This document shows positions 43,736 through 52,754 of a stretch of 64,000 bases of DNA, in pieces. The stretch spans positions 62,001 through 126,000 of the forward strand of contig JALEMG010000010.1 in NCBI GenBank assembly GCA_022768375.1. The letters are read 5' to 3'. The notes beneath the pieces are model-generated. The model was not told the DNA's origin. It ran no database searches and saw nothing but the letters and a program-made list of their open reading frames with translations. Numbering within the stretch: position 1 is the stretch's first letter; each line of letters starts with the position of its first letter. The translations under genes and the position numbers were made by a program. Source of the stretch: Lentisphaeria bacterium (GTDB lineage Bacteria > Verrucomicrobiota > Lentisphaeria > Victivallales > Victivallaceae).

Positions 43736-44299
43736 TCACAGTTTGCTGATGCGCATGTCGTCGGCGTCCCGCCGGGCGGTCTCTCCGATCTCGAACAGCG
43801 GTTCCGGCGCGAATTTGTGGACGGAAGCGACCACGCTGCCGGGGAATTGGACGATCTCCATGTTGAATCGGGCCGTCGTCATGTTGTAGCGGTTCCGGGC
43901 GTAGGCGATCTTGTCCTCGCAGTCGCGGATGTCCTCCATGAGTTTGAGGAAGGACTGGTTCGTGCCGAGCGCGGGGTAGTTCTCCGCCGTGGCCCGGATC
44001 TGGGGCAGCATGGCGGTGATCTTGTCGCTGGCGGCCATGGCCTCGGCCCGGTCGCTGCCGACCAGTCCGCTGCGGGCGGCGGTAAGTTCGGTAAGCAGCG
44101 TGCTCTCGAAGTTCATCTGCATTTTGAGCGTGTCCACCAGATTGGGGATGATGTTGGCCTTGCGCTTCAACTGCACGTCGATGCCGCTCCACGCCTCGGC
44201 AATGGCGATCTTCAGCCGGTGCAGCAGATTGAATTGACCGATCCACCAGAAAACGACGATGGCGACGACGGCGATGGTGATGATGAGACCCCAGGGCAT
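43736..44299 (-). CDS. LemA family protein
   Basis: The 187-residue protein has one N-terminal membrane helix (ITIAVVAIVVFWWIG) and the helical LemA domain: FNLLHRLKIAIAEAWSGIDVQLKRKANIIPNLVDTLK in outline, SFLKLMEDIRDCEDKIAYARNRYN and FPGSVVASVHKF. AAAGGAAAAG lies before the ATG. LemA proteins are membrane-anchored and their role is unclear, but they often accompany HtpX or TPM-domain genes. Here it is first in a lemA-htpX unit, with its own promoter at 44345-44373. Confidence 0.92.
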   Translation of the reverse strand: MPWGLIITIAVVAIVVFWWIGQFNLLHRLKIAIAEAWSGIDVQLKRKANIIPNLVDTLKMQMNFESTLLTELTAARSGLVGSDRAEAMAASDKITAMLPQIRATAENYPALGTNQSFLKLMEDIRDCEDKIAYARNRYNMTTARFNMEIVQFPGSVVASVHKFAPEPLFEIGETARRDADDMRISKL

Positions 44300-44344
44300 G
44301 GTTCTTTTCCTTTCTGTGAAGTTGTTCCGCGGACCCGGGGGAAG

Positions 44345-44373
44345 AATATAGCGTCCTTTGACGATATTTTCAA
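44345..44373 (-). promoter_or_regulatory. promoter of lemA-htpX
   Basis: On the minus strand TTGAAA (44368-44373), 17 bases, TATATT (44345-44350). It is divergent from the plus-strand promoter at 44382-44410. Confidence 0.7.
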
Positions 44374-44381
44374 GCGCGGGA

Positions 44382-44410
44382 TTGAAAATCCCGGGATTTT
44401 ATGGTATATT
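44382..44410 (+). promoter_or_regulatory. promoter of the DUF362 gene, with palindromic operator-like spacer
   Basis: TTGAAA (44382-44387), 17 bases, TATATT (44405-44410). The perfect palindrome AAAATCCCGGGATTTT (44385-44400) overlaps the -35 and fills most of the spacer, where a repressor could bind. Confidence 0.7.
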
Positions 44411-44435
44411 CTCCGGACGTCACCAGGAGCGAATC

Positions 44436-45479
44436 ATGAGATCAACCGTTTATTTTGTCCCGCTGTCCGCGCATTCGGAGGCCGGGGAGCGCGCCGCCGC
44501 CGGGCGGCGCGCTTTGGCCGAACTGCTGAAACCCTGTCCGGTGTCCGGTGCGGAACTGCCGCTGAAACTCCACTTCGGGGAACGGGGCAACCGCACCTAC
44601 CTCGCCCCGGAACTTTACGACGGTATGATCGACCTTTTGGAGGAGCGGGGGGTGAAGGTGTTTTTCACCGAGACCAGCGTGCTGTACGGTGGGGAGCGCT
44701 TCGAGGCGGCGCGGCATGTCGAACTGGCCAGAAAGCACGGATTCACCCGGCTGCCGGTGGTCATCGCCGACGGCGATCACGGGGAAGCGGCCCGGGATGT
44801 GCCGGTGGTCAACGGCAAGATGTTCCGCACCGCCGCCGTCGCCCGGATCCTGGCCGACGCGGAGCAGGTGCTGGTGGTTTCCCATTTCAAGGGGCACATG
44901 CTGGCCGGGTTCGGCGGCGCGATCAAGCAGTTGTCCATGGGATTCGCGGCCAAAGGCGGCAAAATGGCCATGCATCTGGGCGTGAAGCCCCGCATTCGCG
45001 GTTGGAAGTGCCGGGCCTGCGGCCTGTGCGCCCGCCGATGCAACGAAGGGGCGATCACCAAACGGAAAAAGTATCACATCGACCACGACAAGTGCGTCGG
45101 GTGCGGCGCGTGCTTCTCCATCTGCCCCCACCATGCGGTGTCGGTCGTCACGTGGGCGGGGTTGAAGAACGCGCTTTTCGGCGGCCGGGTGTTCCGGCGG
45201 AAACTGGTGGAGTACGCTATGGCCGCCCATCACGGCAAACGCAATTTGTACGTCACGTTTGCGGTCAACGTCACCCCCGGCTGTGACTGCGAGCCCCGGC
45301 CCATGGGCCGCTGTGTGGACGACATCGGGGTGTTCGCTTCGCTGGACCCGGTGGCGCTGGACGCGGCCTGCTACGACGCGGTGAGCGCGGCGGGGAAACG
45401 CTTCCGGGGATACGAGCAGTTGGAGTACGCCGAGACGATCGGTCTCGGGACCCGGGAATACGAGGTCGTCGCCCTATGA
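44436..45479 (+). CDS. DUF362 domain protein with two [4Fe-4S] ferredoxin motifs
   Basis: The 347-residue protein has a DUF362 core. Family-typical segments are LPLKLHFGERGNRTYLAPEL, VLVVSHFKGHMLAGFGGAIKQLSMG and the late SLDPVALDAACYDAV. An internal ferredoxin pair follows in the middle: CRACGLCARRC and CVGCGACFSICP, each binding a [4Fe-4S] cluster. DUF362 proteins are thought to work in electron transfer or cofactor chemistry; the role here is unknown. AGGAG precedes the ATG at 44436. Its stop overlaps the start of the DUF2293 gene. Confidence 0.9.
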   Translation: MRSTVYFVPLSAHSEAGERAAAGRRALAELLKPCPVSGAELPLKLHFGERGNRTYLAPELYDGMIDLLEERGVKVFFTETSVLYGGERFEAARHVELARKHGFTRLPVVIADGDHGEAARDVPVVNGKMFRTAAVARILADAEQVLVVSHFKGHMLAGFGGAIKQLSMGFAAKGGKMAMHLGVKPRIRGWKCRACGLCARRCNEGAITKRKKYHIDHDKCVGCGACFSICPHHAVSVVTWAGLKNALFGGRVFRRKLVEYAMAAHHGKRNLYVTFAVNVTPGCDCEPRPMGRCVDDIGVFASLDPVALDAACYDAVSAAGKRFRGYEQLEYAETIGLGTREYEVVAL

Positions 45480-46141
45480 GGGAGGAGTTTCAGGTCTGGC
45501 GCACCAACCGGGACCGGGAATTTCTGCATAACGGCAGGGTCGTGCGTGTGCCGGACAGTTGGGTTTTCGTTCCCTCCGGCGATCCCGGACTGACCCGGCG
45601 GCTCAAGGCGGCCGCCGACTGCTGGGTGGTGGTGCACAAGCGCAAAAACCGTGTGGAAGCCGTCGGCGTGTGGGCGGAGGCGGCCGAGGTGGAAAGGGTG
45701 CGCGGCGATCTGGCGGAGGAGCGGGCGAATCCCGCCTATCTGCGCCGTCTGGAAGCGGCGAAACAGGCGCGGATCGCTCGGCAGGACGCCTACGTGGTGG
45801 CGTTCCGGCAGGCGGTGGTGGATTTCCTGCATTTTGCGCCGTGTTACGAGGAACTGGCATGGGATCTGGCCGACGCCGTCACCGATCAGGCGGTCCCGGT
45901 GGGCAGCGGCACCGTCGCCCGCACGGAACGCATTCCGCTGGCGGAACGGGCCGCGGCCGCGGTCATCGCGTGGATGCGTCACCAGACCACCGGGTACGAT
46001 CAGATGGCCATTGCCCGGATCAAGGGGGAACGGCGGGCGGTGCGCCGGACGCTGGCGGCGGGGTCCCGGGAAATTCTCGACCGCTACCGCCGCGGCGAAC
46101 CGATCGCTCCGGACTGTCCGCTGGCCGCCGCGCTTCGATAA
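45476..46141 (+). CDS. DUF2293 domain protein
   Basis: The 221-residue protein is basic in its N-terminal half (VVVHKRKNRVEAVGVWAE). Its C-terminal half resembles DUF2293: LAERAAAAVIAWMRHQTTGYDQMAIARIKGERRAVRRTLAAGSREILDRYRR in outline. Function is unknown. The ATG overlaps the ferredoxin gene's stop (ATGA), so the two are co-translated. Confidence 0.7.
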   Translation: MREEFQVWRTNRDREFLHNGRVVRVPDSWVFVPSGDPGLTRRLKAAADCWVVVHKRKNRVEAVGVWAEAAEVERVRGDLAEERANPAYLRRLEAAKQARIARQDAYVVAFRQAVVDFLHFAPCYEELAWDLADAVTDQAVPVGSGTVARTERIPLAERAAAAVIAWMRHQTTGYDQMAIARIKGERRAVRRTLAAGSREILDRYRRGEPIAPDCPLAAALR

Positions 46142-46157
46142 ACGCGGGAATGCGGAC

Positions 46158-46185
46158 TTGACTTTCCTTCTTTGTATGCTATATT
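46158..46185 (+). promoter_or_regulatory. promoter of the pseudopilin gene
   Basis: TTGACT (46158-46163), 16 bases, TATATT (46180-46185). It leaves a long leader of about 130 bases before the ATG at 46325, in which I see no clear fold or small gene. Confidence 0.65.
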
Positions 46186-46324
46186 AACAAATGAAACCGG
46201 CGGACAGAAGCCCGCCACTTTTTCCGGAGCGGGTCTCCGGTCGCTGAAAAAATTCGCAGCGCATGTCAGAAGTCATGCCGATGCCGCCGGAGCGCGGAGT
46301 CAGAACTCCCAAGAGGCCTTTGAC

Positions 46325-47065
46325 ATGAATCCATTCCGCTTTGCCGCGTTTTCGCGGGGTCCGTCCCGTCGCGGTTTCACCTTGATCGAACTGCTGGTGG
46401 TCATCGCCATCATCGCGATCCTGGCCGCCATGCTGCTGCCCGCACTGCAAAATGCCCGTGAGCGGGCGCGGGGGACGAATTGTCTCTCCAACATGAAGCA
46501 GTTGGGGCAGGTGTATCTTTTTTATGCCACGGACAACACCGATTACCTTCCCTGCGCCAACAACATTCCGGATGCGGGGGCCAACTGGCTGGACGGCGTG
46601 GTGCAGTATTATCTGAACAAAAGCGACGCCTCCAAAAAGGCGGTGGATTTGCTGCACTGCCCGGCCGAGGACCTGTCGCTGGCGATCACCACCAACTACG
46701 GACTGAATTACCTCATCGCCACCGAAAAGATCTCCCCCACCGAGAACGCCGGGATCAAAATCTCCCGCTTCCGCAATCCGGGCAGGACCGCGATGCTGGT
46801 GGAAAATTACGGCCACCTCTGCTACTACTGTTTTATTGACGACCCCGGACGCTTTAAGGAATCTCCCCCCGGTCCGAACCGGGCGGCGTATTTCCGGCAC
46901 AACGGCAAGGCGGCGATCGCCTTTATCGACTCCCATGTGGAGAGCCGGGACAAAACCGGTGTCCCCTGCAAGGCCGGTTACCCCGGCGCGTCGGAAGCCG
47001 AACTGCTGAACACCTGGTTCAACAAGGGCGTTGTGGACGGCGGTTCGTCGTTCGGCAACTTCTGA
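46325..47065 (+). CDS. type II/IV pseudopilin-like protein with H-X9-D motif
   Basis: The 246-residue protein carries a class III leader: a basic 17-residue propeptide, then cleavage before Phe in [20 protein letters not shown] with Glu at +5. The globular part has TDYLPCANN and the late motif [17 protein letters not shown], His-X9-Asp-Ser. This is the H-X9-DG processing-associated motif of Planctomycetes and Lentisphaerota with Ser for Gly. These proteins are abundant secreted or surface proteins whose partners are unclear. AAGAGG lies eight bases before the ATG. It is not in the Tad operon and is probably exported by a separate type II-like pathway. Confidence 0.9.
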   Translation: MNPFRFAAFSRGPSRRGFTLIELLVVIAIIAILAAMLLPALQNARERARGTNCLSNMKQLGQVYLFYATDNTDYLPCANNIPDAGANWLDGVVQYYLNKSDASKKAVDLLHCPAEDLSLAITTNYGLNYLIATEKISPTENAGIKISRFRNPGRTAMLVENYGHLCYYCFIDDPGRFKESPPGPNRAAYFRHNGKAAIAFIDSHVESRDKTGVPCKAGYPGASEAELLNTWFNKGVVDGGSSFGNF

Positions 47066-47067
47066 TC

Positions 47068-48234
47068 ATGCGGAAAATTCTTCCACTTATCCTGCTGAGC
47101 CTGACGGCGGCGGGCGGCGAACTTGCCGACGTCGCCCAATATCGCATGGATTTCGTCGGGGCGCGGACGCGGCTGTTTCGGGAAGGGCGGGAACTGGACT
47201 TCGCCGCCTGTCTGCGCGAACAGTTGCGTCTCCATCCGGCCATGCGTCCGGCGGACGCGGTCAAACTCTGCACCCAGGCGTCCCGCGGCCCGGAGCATCT
47301 GCTGGCCGAGCCGAAGCGGGCGGAAGCGGCGTTTCACCGGGAGTTCGCCGCCGTGCCGGTATCGGACGGGCCGCTGTTCGAGGTGATCGGGCCGGACTTT
47401 TGCCGGATCAACTTGGGCGCGTGGAAGCGGGCGAGCCTGCCGGAAGCGTGGCTGTGGCGCATGGCCCTCGCTTCGGCGCAGTCATGGCCGGACGGCGACG
47501 CGGTGTTCCGGGAATACCTGCGGACCGCCGAAACCGTGCTGACCGGCAAAGCCCGGACGGTGTTTCGGGAGTATCTGGCCGGATACCGGGGCGGCGCGGT
47601 GCATCACTCGCCGGAATATCACGCGGCGGAACACCCCTCCTACCGGGTGGTCAGCACCCGTCTGCTGCCGCTGCTGCCGGTCCTGAAGCGGGCGGCGGCT
47701 TTGCCGGAGCGTCCGGTCCGGGTGATTGCCGTTGACGGCCGGGCGGCATCGGGCAAGACCACGCTGGCGAAACAGTTGGGCGGGGTGCTGGCGGCGCCGG
47801 TCGTGCACATGGACGACTTTTTTCTGCCGCTTGCCCTGCGCAAGCCGGAGCGGTTCGCGGAACCGGGCGGCAACGTGCATTACGAGCGGTTCATCGCCGA
47901 GGTCCTGCCGTTTCTGCGGAGCGGCTCGTCGTTTTCGTACCGCGTTTTCGACTGTTCGATCAAGGATTTTCGCGGCGAACGCGCCGTGGCCGCCGCGCCG
48001 TGGCGCATCGTGGAGGGCGCGTACAGTCTGCACCCGAAATTCGGAGAGTACGCCGATCTGAAAATTTTCTACGACATCGCGCCGGAGGAGCAGATGCGCC
48101 GCATCCGTCGCCGCAACGGGGACGCGGCGGCAAGGGTTTTCGCGGAACGGTGGATCCCTTTTGAGGAACGCTACATCCGTGCGGCAAAAGTCCGGGAGCG
48201 CGCCGATCTGATCCTCGGGGCCGCCATTCAGTAG
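47068..48234 (+). CDS. uridine-kinase-like P-loop kinase with N-terminal accessory domain
   Basis: The C-terminal half is a uridine-kinase-like phosphotransferase: [19 protein letters not shown] (Walker A, near residue 225), HMDDFFLP and [15 protein letters not shown]. The N-terminal 190 residues contain [22 protein letters not shown], which resembles an accessory domain I recall in front of uridine kinases in some Firmicutes (DAVKLIYQ..FGPGHLI). The first 17 residues look like a signal peptide, which does not fit a cytosolic kinase; an internal ATG at 47146 would remove it, but neither start has a good ribosome site. It has 388 residues, or 362 from the inner start. The 3' end overlaps convergent ahcY by seven bases. 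Confidence 0.75.
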   Translation: MRKILPLILLSLTAAGGELADVAQYRMDFVGARTRLFREGRELDFAACLREQLRLHPAMRPADAVKLCTQASRGPEHLLAEPKRAEAAFHREFAAVPVSDGPLFEVIGPDFCRINLGAWKRASLPEAWLWRMALASAQSWPDGDAVFREYLRTAETVLTGKARTVFREYLAGYRGGAVHHSPEYHAAEHPSYRVVSTRLLPLLPVLKRAAALPERPVRVIAVDGRAASGKTTLAKQLGGVLAAPVVHMDDFFLPLALRKPERFAEPGGNVHYERFIAEVLPFLRSGSSFSYRVFDCSIKDFRGERAVAAAPWRIVEGAYSLHPKFGEYADLKIFYDIAPEEQMRRIRRRNGDAAARVFAERWIPFEERYIRAAKVRERADLILGAAIQ

Positions 48235-49637
48235 CGGTAGGAATCGCTTTTGAACGGGCCGTCCGGGGAGACGCCGATGTACTCCGCCTGTTCCGCCGTC
48301 AGCCGGGAGAGTTTCGCCCCCAGTTTTTCCAGATGCAGTCTGGCGACTTCCTCGTCCAGGGACTTGGCGATGAGGTAAACTCCGACCGGACGGTCCGGAT
48401 TGCGGGCGATGTCGATCTGGGCCAGCACCTGATTGGTGAAACTGCACGACATCACGAACGACGGATGCCCGGTGGCGCAGCCGAGATTGACCAGCCGGCC
48501 CTCCGCCGGCAGATAGACGGTGTGCCCGTCCGGGAACGTGTACGCGCTCACCGGACAGGAACTGTCCTTGATTTCCGTCTTGCGGATGCCGGGGAACTTC
48601 TCCAAGTCCGCCACGTCGATCTCGTTGTCGAAGTGCCCGATGTTGCAGACGATCGCCTGATCTTTCATCCGGAGCATGTGGTCGGCGGTGATGATGTGAC
48701 AGTTGCCGGTGCAGGTGACGAAAATATCGGCCTGGGGCAGGGCGTCCTCCACGGTACAGACCTGAAACCCTGCCATGCACGCCTGCAGCGCGCAGATGGG
48801 GTCGACTTCGCTCACCAGCACCCGCGCCCGTTCGTTGCGCATCGCCTCGGCGCAGCCCTTGCCGACGTCGCCGTAGCCGCAGACCATGGCGGTCTTGCCG
48901 GCGATCATCACATCCAGCGCCCGCTTGATGCCGTCGGTGAGGCTGTGACGGCAGCCGTAGATGTTGTCGAACTTGCTTTTGGTCACCGAATCGTTGACGT
49001 TGACGGCGGGGAAGAGCAGTTTCCCTCGCTTGAACCGCTGTTCCAGCCGGTGGACTCCGGTGGTGGTTTCCTCCGAGACGCCCCGCACGGCGGCGGCGAT
49101 CTTATGCCAGCGGCCGGGATGCAGACGCAGTTCCCGCTTGAGCAGGGCGTTGACGATCTCCAGTTCGTGACTGTCGGCGGGCGCGTCCAGAATGGACGGG
49201 TCGTCCTCGGCGGCCGCGCCCCGGTGGATGAGCAAAGTGGCGTCGCCGCCGTCGTCCACGATCTGGTCCGGGCCGCTGCCGTCGGGCCAGGTGAGCGCGG
49301 CGAGCGTGAACTCCCAGTACTCCTCAAGGCTCTCGCCCTTGTAGGCGTACACGGGGATCCCGCGTTCGGCGACGGCGGCGGCGGCGTGGTCCTGCGTGGA
49401 GAAAATATTGCAACTGGCCCAGCGGACGTCCGCGCCCAGTTCCGCCAGCGTTTCGATCAGTACCGCAGTCTGAATGGTCATGTGCAGACTGCCGGCGATT
49501 TTGATCCCGGCCAGCGGCTTCCGCGGGCCGTACTTGCGGCGCACCGCCATGAGGCCGGGCATTTCGTGTTCCGCGATGGCGATTTCCCGGCGGCCGAAGT
49601 CCGCCAGCGCGATGTCCCTGATCCGATAGTCGTTCAT
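48228..49637 (-). CDS. ahcY: adenosylhomocysteinase
   Basis: AhcY splits S-adenosylhomocysteine into homocysteine and adenosine. The NAD-binding loop is [15 protein letters not shown], and family segments [17 protein letters not shown] (here [17 protein letters not shown]), [28 protein letters not shown] in outline, and the C-terminal KSDSYRY with the conserved Lys-Tyr are all present. The 469-residue length is usual for the bacterial form. GGAGG at the end of the upstream kinase gene serves its ATG. It is the last gene of metK, adenosine kinase, ahcY. It clears the SAH made by the many methyltransferases in the window. Confidence 0.96.
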   Translation of the reverse strand: MNDYRIRDIALADFGRREIAIAEHEMPGLMAVRRKYGPRKPLAGIKIAGSLHMTIQTAVLIETLAELGADVRWASCNIFSTQDHAAAAVAERGIPVYAYKGESLEEYWEFTLAALTWPDGSGPDQIVDDGGDATLLIHRGAAAEDDPSILDAPADSHELEIVNALLKRELRLHPGRWHKIAAAVRGVSEETTTGVHRLEQRFKRGKLLFPAVNVNDSVTKSKFDNIYGCRHSLTDGIKRALDVMIAGKTAMVCGYGDVGKGCAEAMRNERARVLVSEVDPICALQACMAGFQVCTVEDALPQADIFVTCTGNCHIITADHMLRMKDQAIVCNIGHFDNEIDVADLEKFPGIRKTEIKDSSCPVSAYTFPDGHTVYLPAEGRLVNLGCATGHPSFVMSCSFTNQVLAQIDIARNPDRPVGVYLIAKSLDEEVARLHLEKLGAKLSRLTAEQAEYIGVSPDGPFKSDSYRY

Positions 49638-49638
49638 C

Positions 49639-50622
49639 TTACAAAGCCTCCAGTTCCGCTTTGAGTTTGTTCCACGCTTCCCGGGGAAGTTTGGTCCCCG
49701 GGTATTGGATGATCTCCGCCGCGCACCGCGCCCCCGCCGCGCCGCACCGGGCGGCGGACCGGCCCCGCCCCAGGGCGTAGAAGAATCCGGCGGCGAAATA
49801 ATCCCCCGCCGCCGTGGTGTCGACCACGCGCCCGACCCGCACCGGCGGCACGGCCTCAAGCCGGTTCTCCGAAGCGATTATGGCCCCGTCCGCGCCGAGT
49901 TTCACCACGGCGGTCCGGCAGATTTTTGCCAGCGCCCGGGCCATGGGGTCCGGTTCCTTTTTTCCGGTCAGCGCCGCCGCCTCGTCCCGGTTGGCGAAGA
50001 CCATATCCGCGTATCGCGCGATCAGCCGGGTGAAACGTTCCCGACCGGCGGTGACCAGTTCGTAATTGCACAAATCCACCGCGACGCCGACCCCGGCGGC
50101 CCGGGCTCGGAGCATGACCGGTTCGAAGATATCCGTGTTGACGAAATACCCCTCCAGCAGCACCCGGTCGTACCGGGAGAAATCGCACTGCCCGACTTCG
50201 GCGGGGGTCAGATTCAGCGAAGCGCCGAGATCGGAACGCATGGTCCTTTCCGCGTCCGGCGTCACCAGCGCGACGCAGTATCCGGTGGCGGTATCCGGGT
50301 CCGTCCGCAACTCCGAAACGTCGGCTCCGGCCATCCGCATGTCCCGGAGAAAACGCTCCCCGTCGGCGTCGCATCCGAGTTTCCCGAGCAGTGCGCCGCG
50401 CACTCCGAGTTCCGACGCGGCCATCACCGTGTTGGCCGCCGCGCCGCCCGCGCTGACGGTCACCGGGCCGGGGCAGACGGCCAGCAGTTCGGCTTTTTCC
50501 GCCGGGCCGATATTGCGCGTGCCCCCCTTGCCGCCGGAGAGCCGGGAACGGATGAACTCCTCCGGCACCTGCGCGGAATAATCCACCAGCGGCGATCCCA
50601 CTCCGAGCAGTCGCAGGGACAT
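49639..50622 (-). CDS. PfkB-family adenosine-kinase-like sugar kinase
   Basis: The 327-residue protein has both PfkB signatures: [15 protein letters not shown] for the sugar site and [18 protein letters not shown] with the catalytic Asp (DTTAAGD, usually DTxGAGD). Between metK and ahcY it most likely phosphorylates the adenosine released by AhcY to AMP, which keeps that reversible reaction moving. This is inferred from position, since sequence alone allows ribokinase or fructokinase. The stop lies one base before the ahcY ATG and the start ten bases after the metK stop, so all three are coupled. Confidence 0.87.
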   Translation of the reverse strand: MSLRLLGVGSPLVDYSAQVPEEFIRSRLSGGKGGTRNIGPAEKAELLAVCPGPVTVSAGGAAANTVMAASELGVRGALLGKLGCDADGERFLRDMRMAGADVSELRTDPDTATGYCVALVTPDAERTMRSDLGASLNLTPAEVGQCDFSRYDRVLLEGYFVNTDIFEPVMLRARAAGVGVAVDLCNYELVTAGRERFTRLIARYADMVFANRDEAAALTGKKEPDPMARALAKICRTAVVKLGADGAIIASENRLEAVPPVRVGRVVDTTAAGDYFAAGFFYALGRGRSAARCGAAGARCAAEIIQYPGTKLPREAWNKLKAELEAL

Positions 50623-50632
50623 GGCAAAATCC

Positions 50633-51817
50633 TCAGGCGCGGGGGAACGCCGCCGCCGCTGCCAGCAGTTCCGCGGTTTTGTCGCACTTCTCCCACGGGA
50701 AGATGTCCCGCCCGAAGTGTCCGTAGGCGGAGGTGTCCGCGTAGCGCCACGTTTTCCCGGGGTGTTTCAGGTCCAGCGCTTCGATGATTTTGGCCGGGCG
50801 GAGATCGAATACCTGCCGCACCACCGTTTCCAGGTCCGCGTCGTCGGCCAGTCTGCCGGTGCCGTAGGTGTCCACGTTGATGCTGAGCGGCTGGGCGACT
50901 CCGATGGCGTAGGCCACTTGGATCTCACACTTGTCGGCCAGTTGCGCCGCCACCAGATTCTTGGCGATGTAACGGCAGAAATAGGCCGCCGACCGGTCAA
51001 CTTTGGACGGGTCCTTGCCGGAGAATGCGCCGCCGCCGTGAGACCCGACCCCGCCGTAGGTGTCCACGATGATCTTGCGTCCGGTCAGCCCGGTGTCCCC
51101 GTTGGGGCCCCCGATGACGAAGTTGCCGGTGGGGTTGACGTAATAGACGATGCGGTCGTGAAGCAGCGGCGCGGGAATGACACGGGCGACGACTTCGCGG
51201 ACCTGCGCTTCCAACCACGCTTTCGGCATTTCCGGGGTGTGCTGGTGGGAGACGACGACGGATTCCACCGCCGCGGGTCTGCCGTCGATGTAGCGGATGG
51301 AAACCTGACTTTTGGCATCGGGCCGCAGATAGCGGGCCGCTTCCGCGTCGTGCTTCCGCCGCCGGGCGAACTCCGCCATGATCTGGTGGGCGTAGACCAG
51401 CGTGGCCGGCATCAGTTCCGGCGTTTCGTTGCTGGCGTACCCGAACATCATGCCCTGATCCCCGGCGCCCTGATCGGCCCGGCTGACCCCCATGCTGATG
51501 TCCGGGGACTGGCGGTGGATCGACGTGACGATCCGAACGTTTTCCGCCGAAAATCCGATGGAGGGGTCGTTGTAGCCGATATCCCGGATCGCATCCCGCG
51601 CCAATTGTTCCCAGTCGACCTCGGCCCGGGTGGTGATCTCGCCGGAGATGACCGCCAGATCGGTCGTGACCAGCGTTTCGCAGGCGACCCGACTCTCCGG
51701 GTCCCGCATCAGACAGGCGTCGAGAATGGTGTCGGAGATGCGGTCGCAGACCTTGTCGGGATGTCCCTCCGAAACCGATTCGGAAGTGAATACATGATTG
51801 GCTTTGATCTTGCTCAT
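50633..51817 (-). CDS. metK: S-adenosylmethionine synthetase
   Basis: MetK makes SAM from methionine and ATP. The family motifs are all present: [20 protein letters not shown] at the start, [12 protein letters not shown] (the ATP motif), and [19 protein letters not shown], the P-loop-like signature. Length is 394 residues. GAGG lies five bases upstream of the ATG. Between this start and pal lies an intrinsic terminator (51845-51888) with no evident promoter after it, so expression may depend on read-through or a promoter I could not see. It begins the metK, adenosine-kinase-like, ahcY unit. Confidence 0.97.
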   Translation of the reverse strand: MSKIKANHVFTSESVSEGHPDKVCDRISDTILDACLMRDPESRVACETLVTTDLAVISGEITTRAEVDWEQLARDAIRDIGYNDPSIGFSAENVRIVTSIHRQSPDISMGVSRADQGAGDQGMMFGYASNETPELMPATLVYAHQIMAEFARRRKHDAEAARYLRPDAKSQVSIRYIDGRPAAVESVVVSHQHTPEMPKAWLEAQVREVVARVIPAPLLHDRIVYYVNPTGNFVIGGPNGDTGLTGRKIIVDTYGGVGSHGGGAFSGKDPSKVDRSAAYFCRYIAKNLVAAQLADKCEIQVAYAIGVAQPLSINVDTYGTGRLADDADLETVVRQVFDLRPAKIIEALDLKHPGKTWRYADTSAYGHFGRDIFPWEKCDKTAELLAAAAAFPRA

Positions 51818-51844
51818 AACAACCTCAAATGGGGGGCGAATCTC

Positions 51845-51888
51845 AAAAAAAACGAAGACCCGAAAGCGGGCAGCCGCCCCGGGTCGTC
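51845..51888 (-). terminator. intrinsic terminator between pal and metK
   Basis: On the minus strand a stem GACCCG/CGGGTC (51857-51862 and 51880-51885) encloses an inner GGGC/GCCC hairpin and is followed four bases later by eight T residues. It lies only 28 bases before the metK ATG. Confidence 0.8.
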
Positions 51889-51907
51889 CGGTATTTCCGC
51901 GCCGAAG

Positions 51908-52516
51908 TCAGCGGCCGGGGATCTGCATGGGAACCGGGACCCCGCGGCGGTTCTGCCGCCAGATGCTTTCCCCGGAGCCGTCGACCGCCGGTTTGTCCTT
52001 GCCGTAACTCACGGTCTTCATTCGGGCGTCGGGCACGCCGCGTCCGGCCAGATAAGCGCGGATGGCGTTGGCCCGGCGCTCGCCCAGCGCCCGGTTGTAT
52101 TCGTCGGTGCCCCGGCTGTCGCAGTGTCCCTCGATGACCAGTCCGAGGGAGGTGTGCTGATTCAAGTAGGCCGCGATCTTATCCAGATTGGCGGTTTCGC
52201 TGGGCACCAGCACATCGGAGTCGTAGGCGAAGTAGATGACCGGCATGTTGAGCCGGTTCTTGGGATCGACCGGGACCCAGCCGTCGGCGTCGGCGTTGCC
52301 GGCCAGCCGCTCGGAAGCCACCCACGGGCCCTGACCGGCGCCGCCGCCCAGCGCGGAGAACCCGTCTCCGGCTCCGGCGTTGAGGGAACCGCTGGGATCG
52401 TCCACCGCCGGTTCCACCACCGGAGCGGTGGTATCTTCGGGCGCATGAGTGGAGCCGCAGCCGCAGACCAGCAGCATCAGCACGACGACGGGGACGGAAA
52501 ACATTGCTTTGGACAT
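51908..52516 (-). CDS. pal: OmpA-family peptidoglycan-associated lipoprotein Pal
   Basis: The 202-residue protein has a lipoprotein signal peptide ending LLVCGC. After a low-complexity linker (about residues 20-85) comes an OmpA-like peptidoglycan-binding domain: PVIYFAYDSDVLVPSE, LGLVIEGHCDSRGTDEYNRALGERRANAIRAYL in outline, and VSYGKDKP. It should anchor the outer membrane to peptidoglycan, indicating a Gram-negative envelope. No tol genes are next to it, unlike the usual tol-pal cluster. A moderate promoter lies at 52584-52612. Confidence 0.92.
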   Translation of the reverse strand: MSKAMFSVPVVVLMLLVCGCGSTHAPEDTTAPVVEPAVDDPSGSLNAGAGDGFSALGGGAGQGPWVASERLAGNADADGWVPVDPKNRLNMPVIYFAYDSDVLVPSETANLDKIAAYLNQHTSLGLVIEGHCDSRGTDEYNRALGERRANAIRAYLAGRGVPDARMKTVSYGKDKPAVDGSGESIWRQNRRGVPVPMQIPGR

Positions 52517-52583
52517 GGTGACTTCTCCTTGATCTTTCAGTTTTGTATCCTGATTGCACTTCCCATAAGACCGACTCTATTAC

Positions 52584-52612
52584 AATATATCATAAGGTGC
52601 CGAAAAAATCTA
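52584..52612 (-). promoter_or_regulatory. possible promoter of pal
   Basis: On the minus strand TAGATT (52607-52612), 17 bases, TATATT (52584-52589). The -35 is poor. Confidence 0.4.
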
Positions 52613-52671
52613 TCGCGTTTTCAAGAAAATCCGCAGGTTTTTTGCGCCGCGGGCGAAATGCGGCGGCAAAC

Positions 52672-52700
52672 TTGATTTCAGCGGGGGAAAGTGATATATT
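52672..52700 (+). promoter_or_regulatory. promoter of ilvE-panC-hisD
   Basis: TTGATT (52672-52677), 17 bases, TATATT (52695-52700), with the ilvE ATG 55 bases downstream. Confidence 0.7.
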
Positions 52701-52754
52701 TAACAGTTGCAGAAAAATCGACAGGCCATGTCAAACAAAAAGGAGGTTTCGATC

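Noticed and set aside
46186-46324. Small gene or riboswitch in the pseudopilin leader
   Set aside because: No start with a ribosome site and no convincing fold was seen by eye. It is left as an unexplained leader.
51818-51910. SAM or SAH riboswitch in front of metK
   Set aside because: I looked for SAM-I, SAM-II and SAH consensus elements and saw none. Only a terminator-type stem-loop with a U-run is visible; an Rfam scan would settle it.
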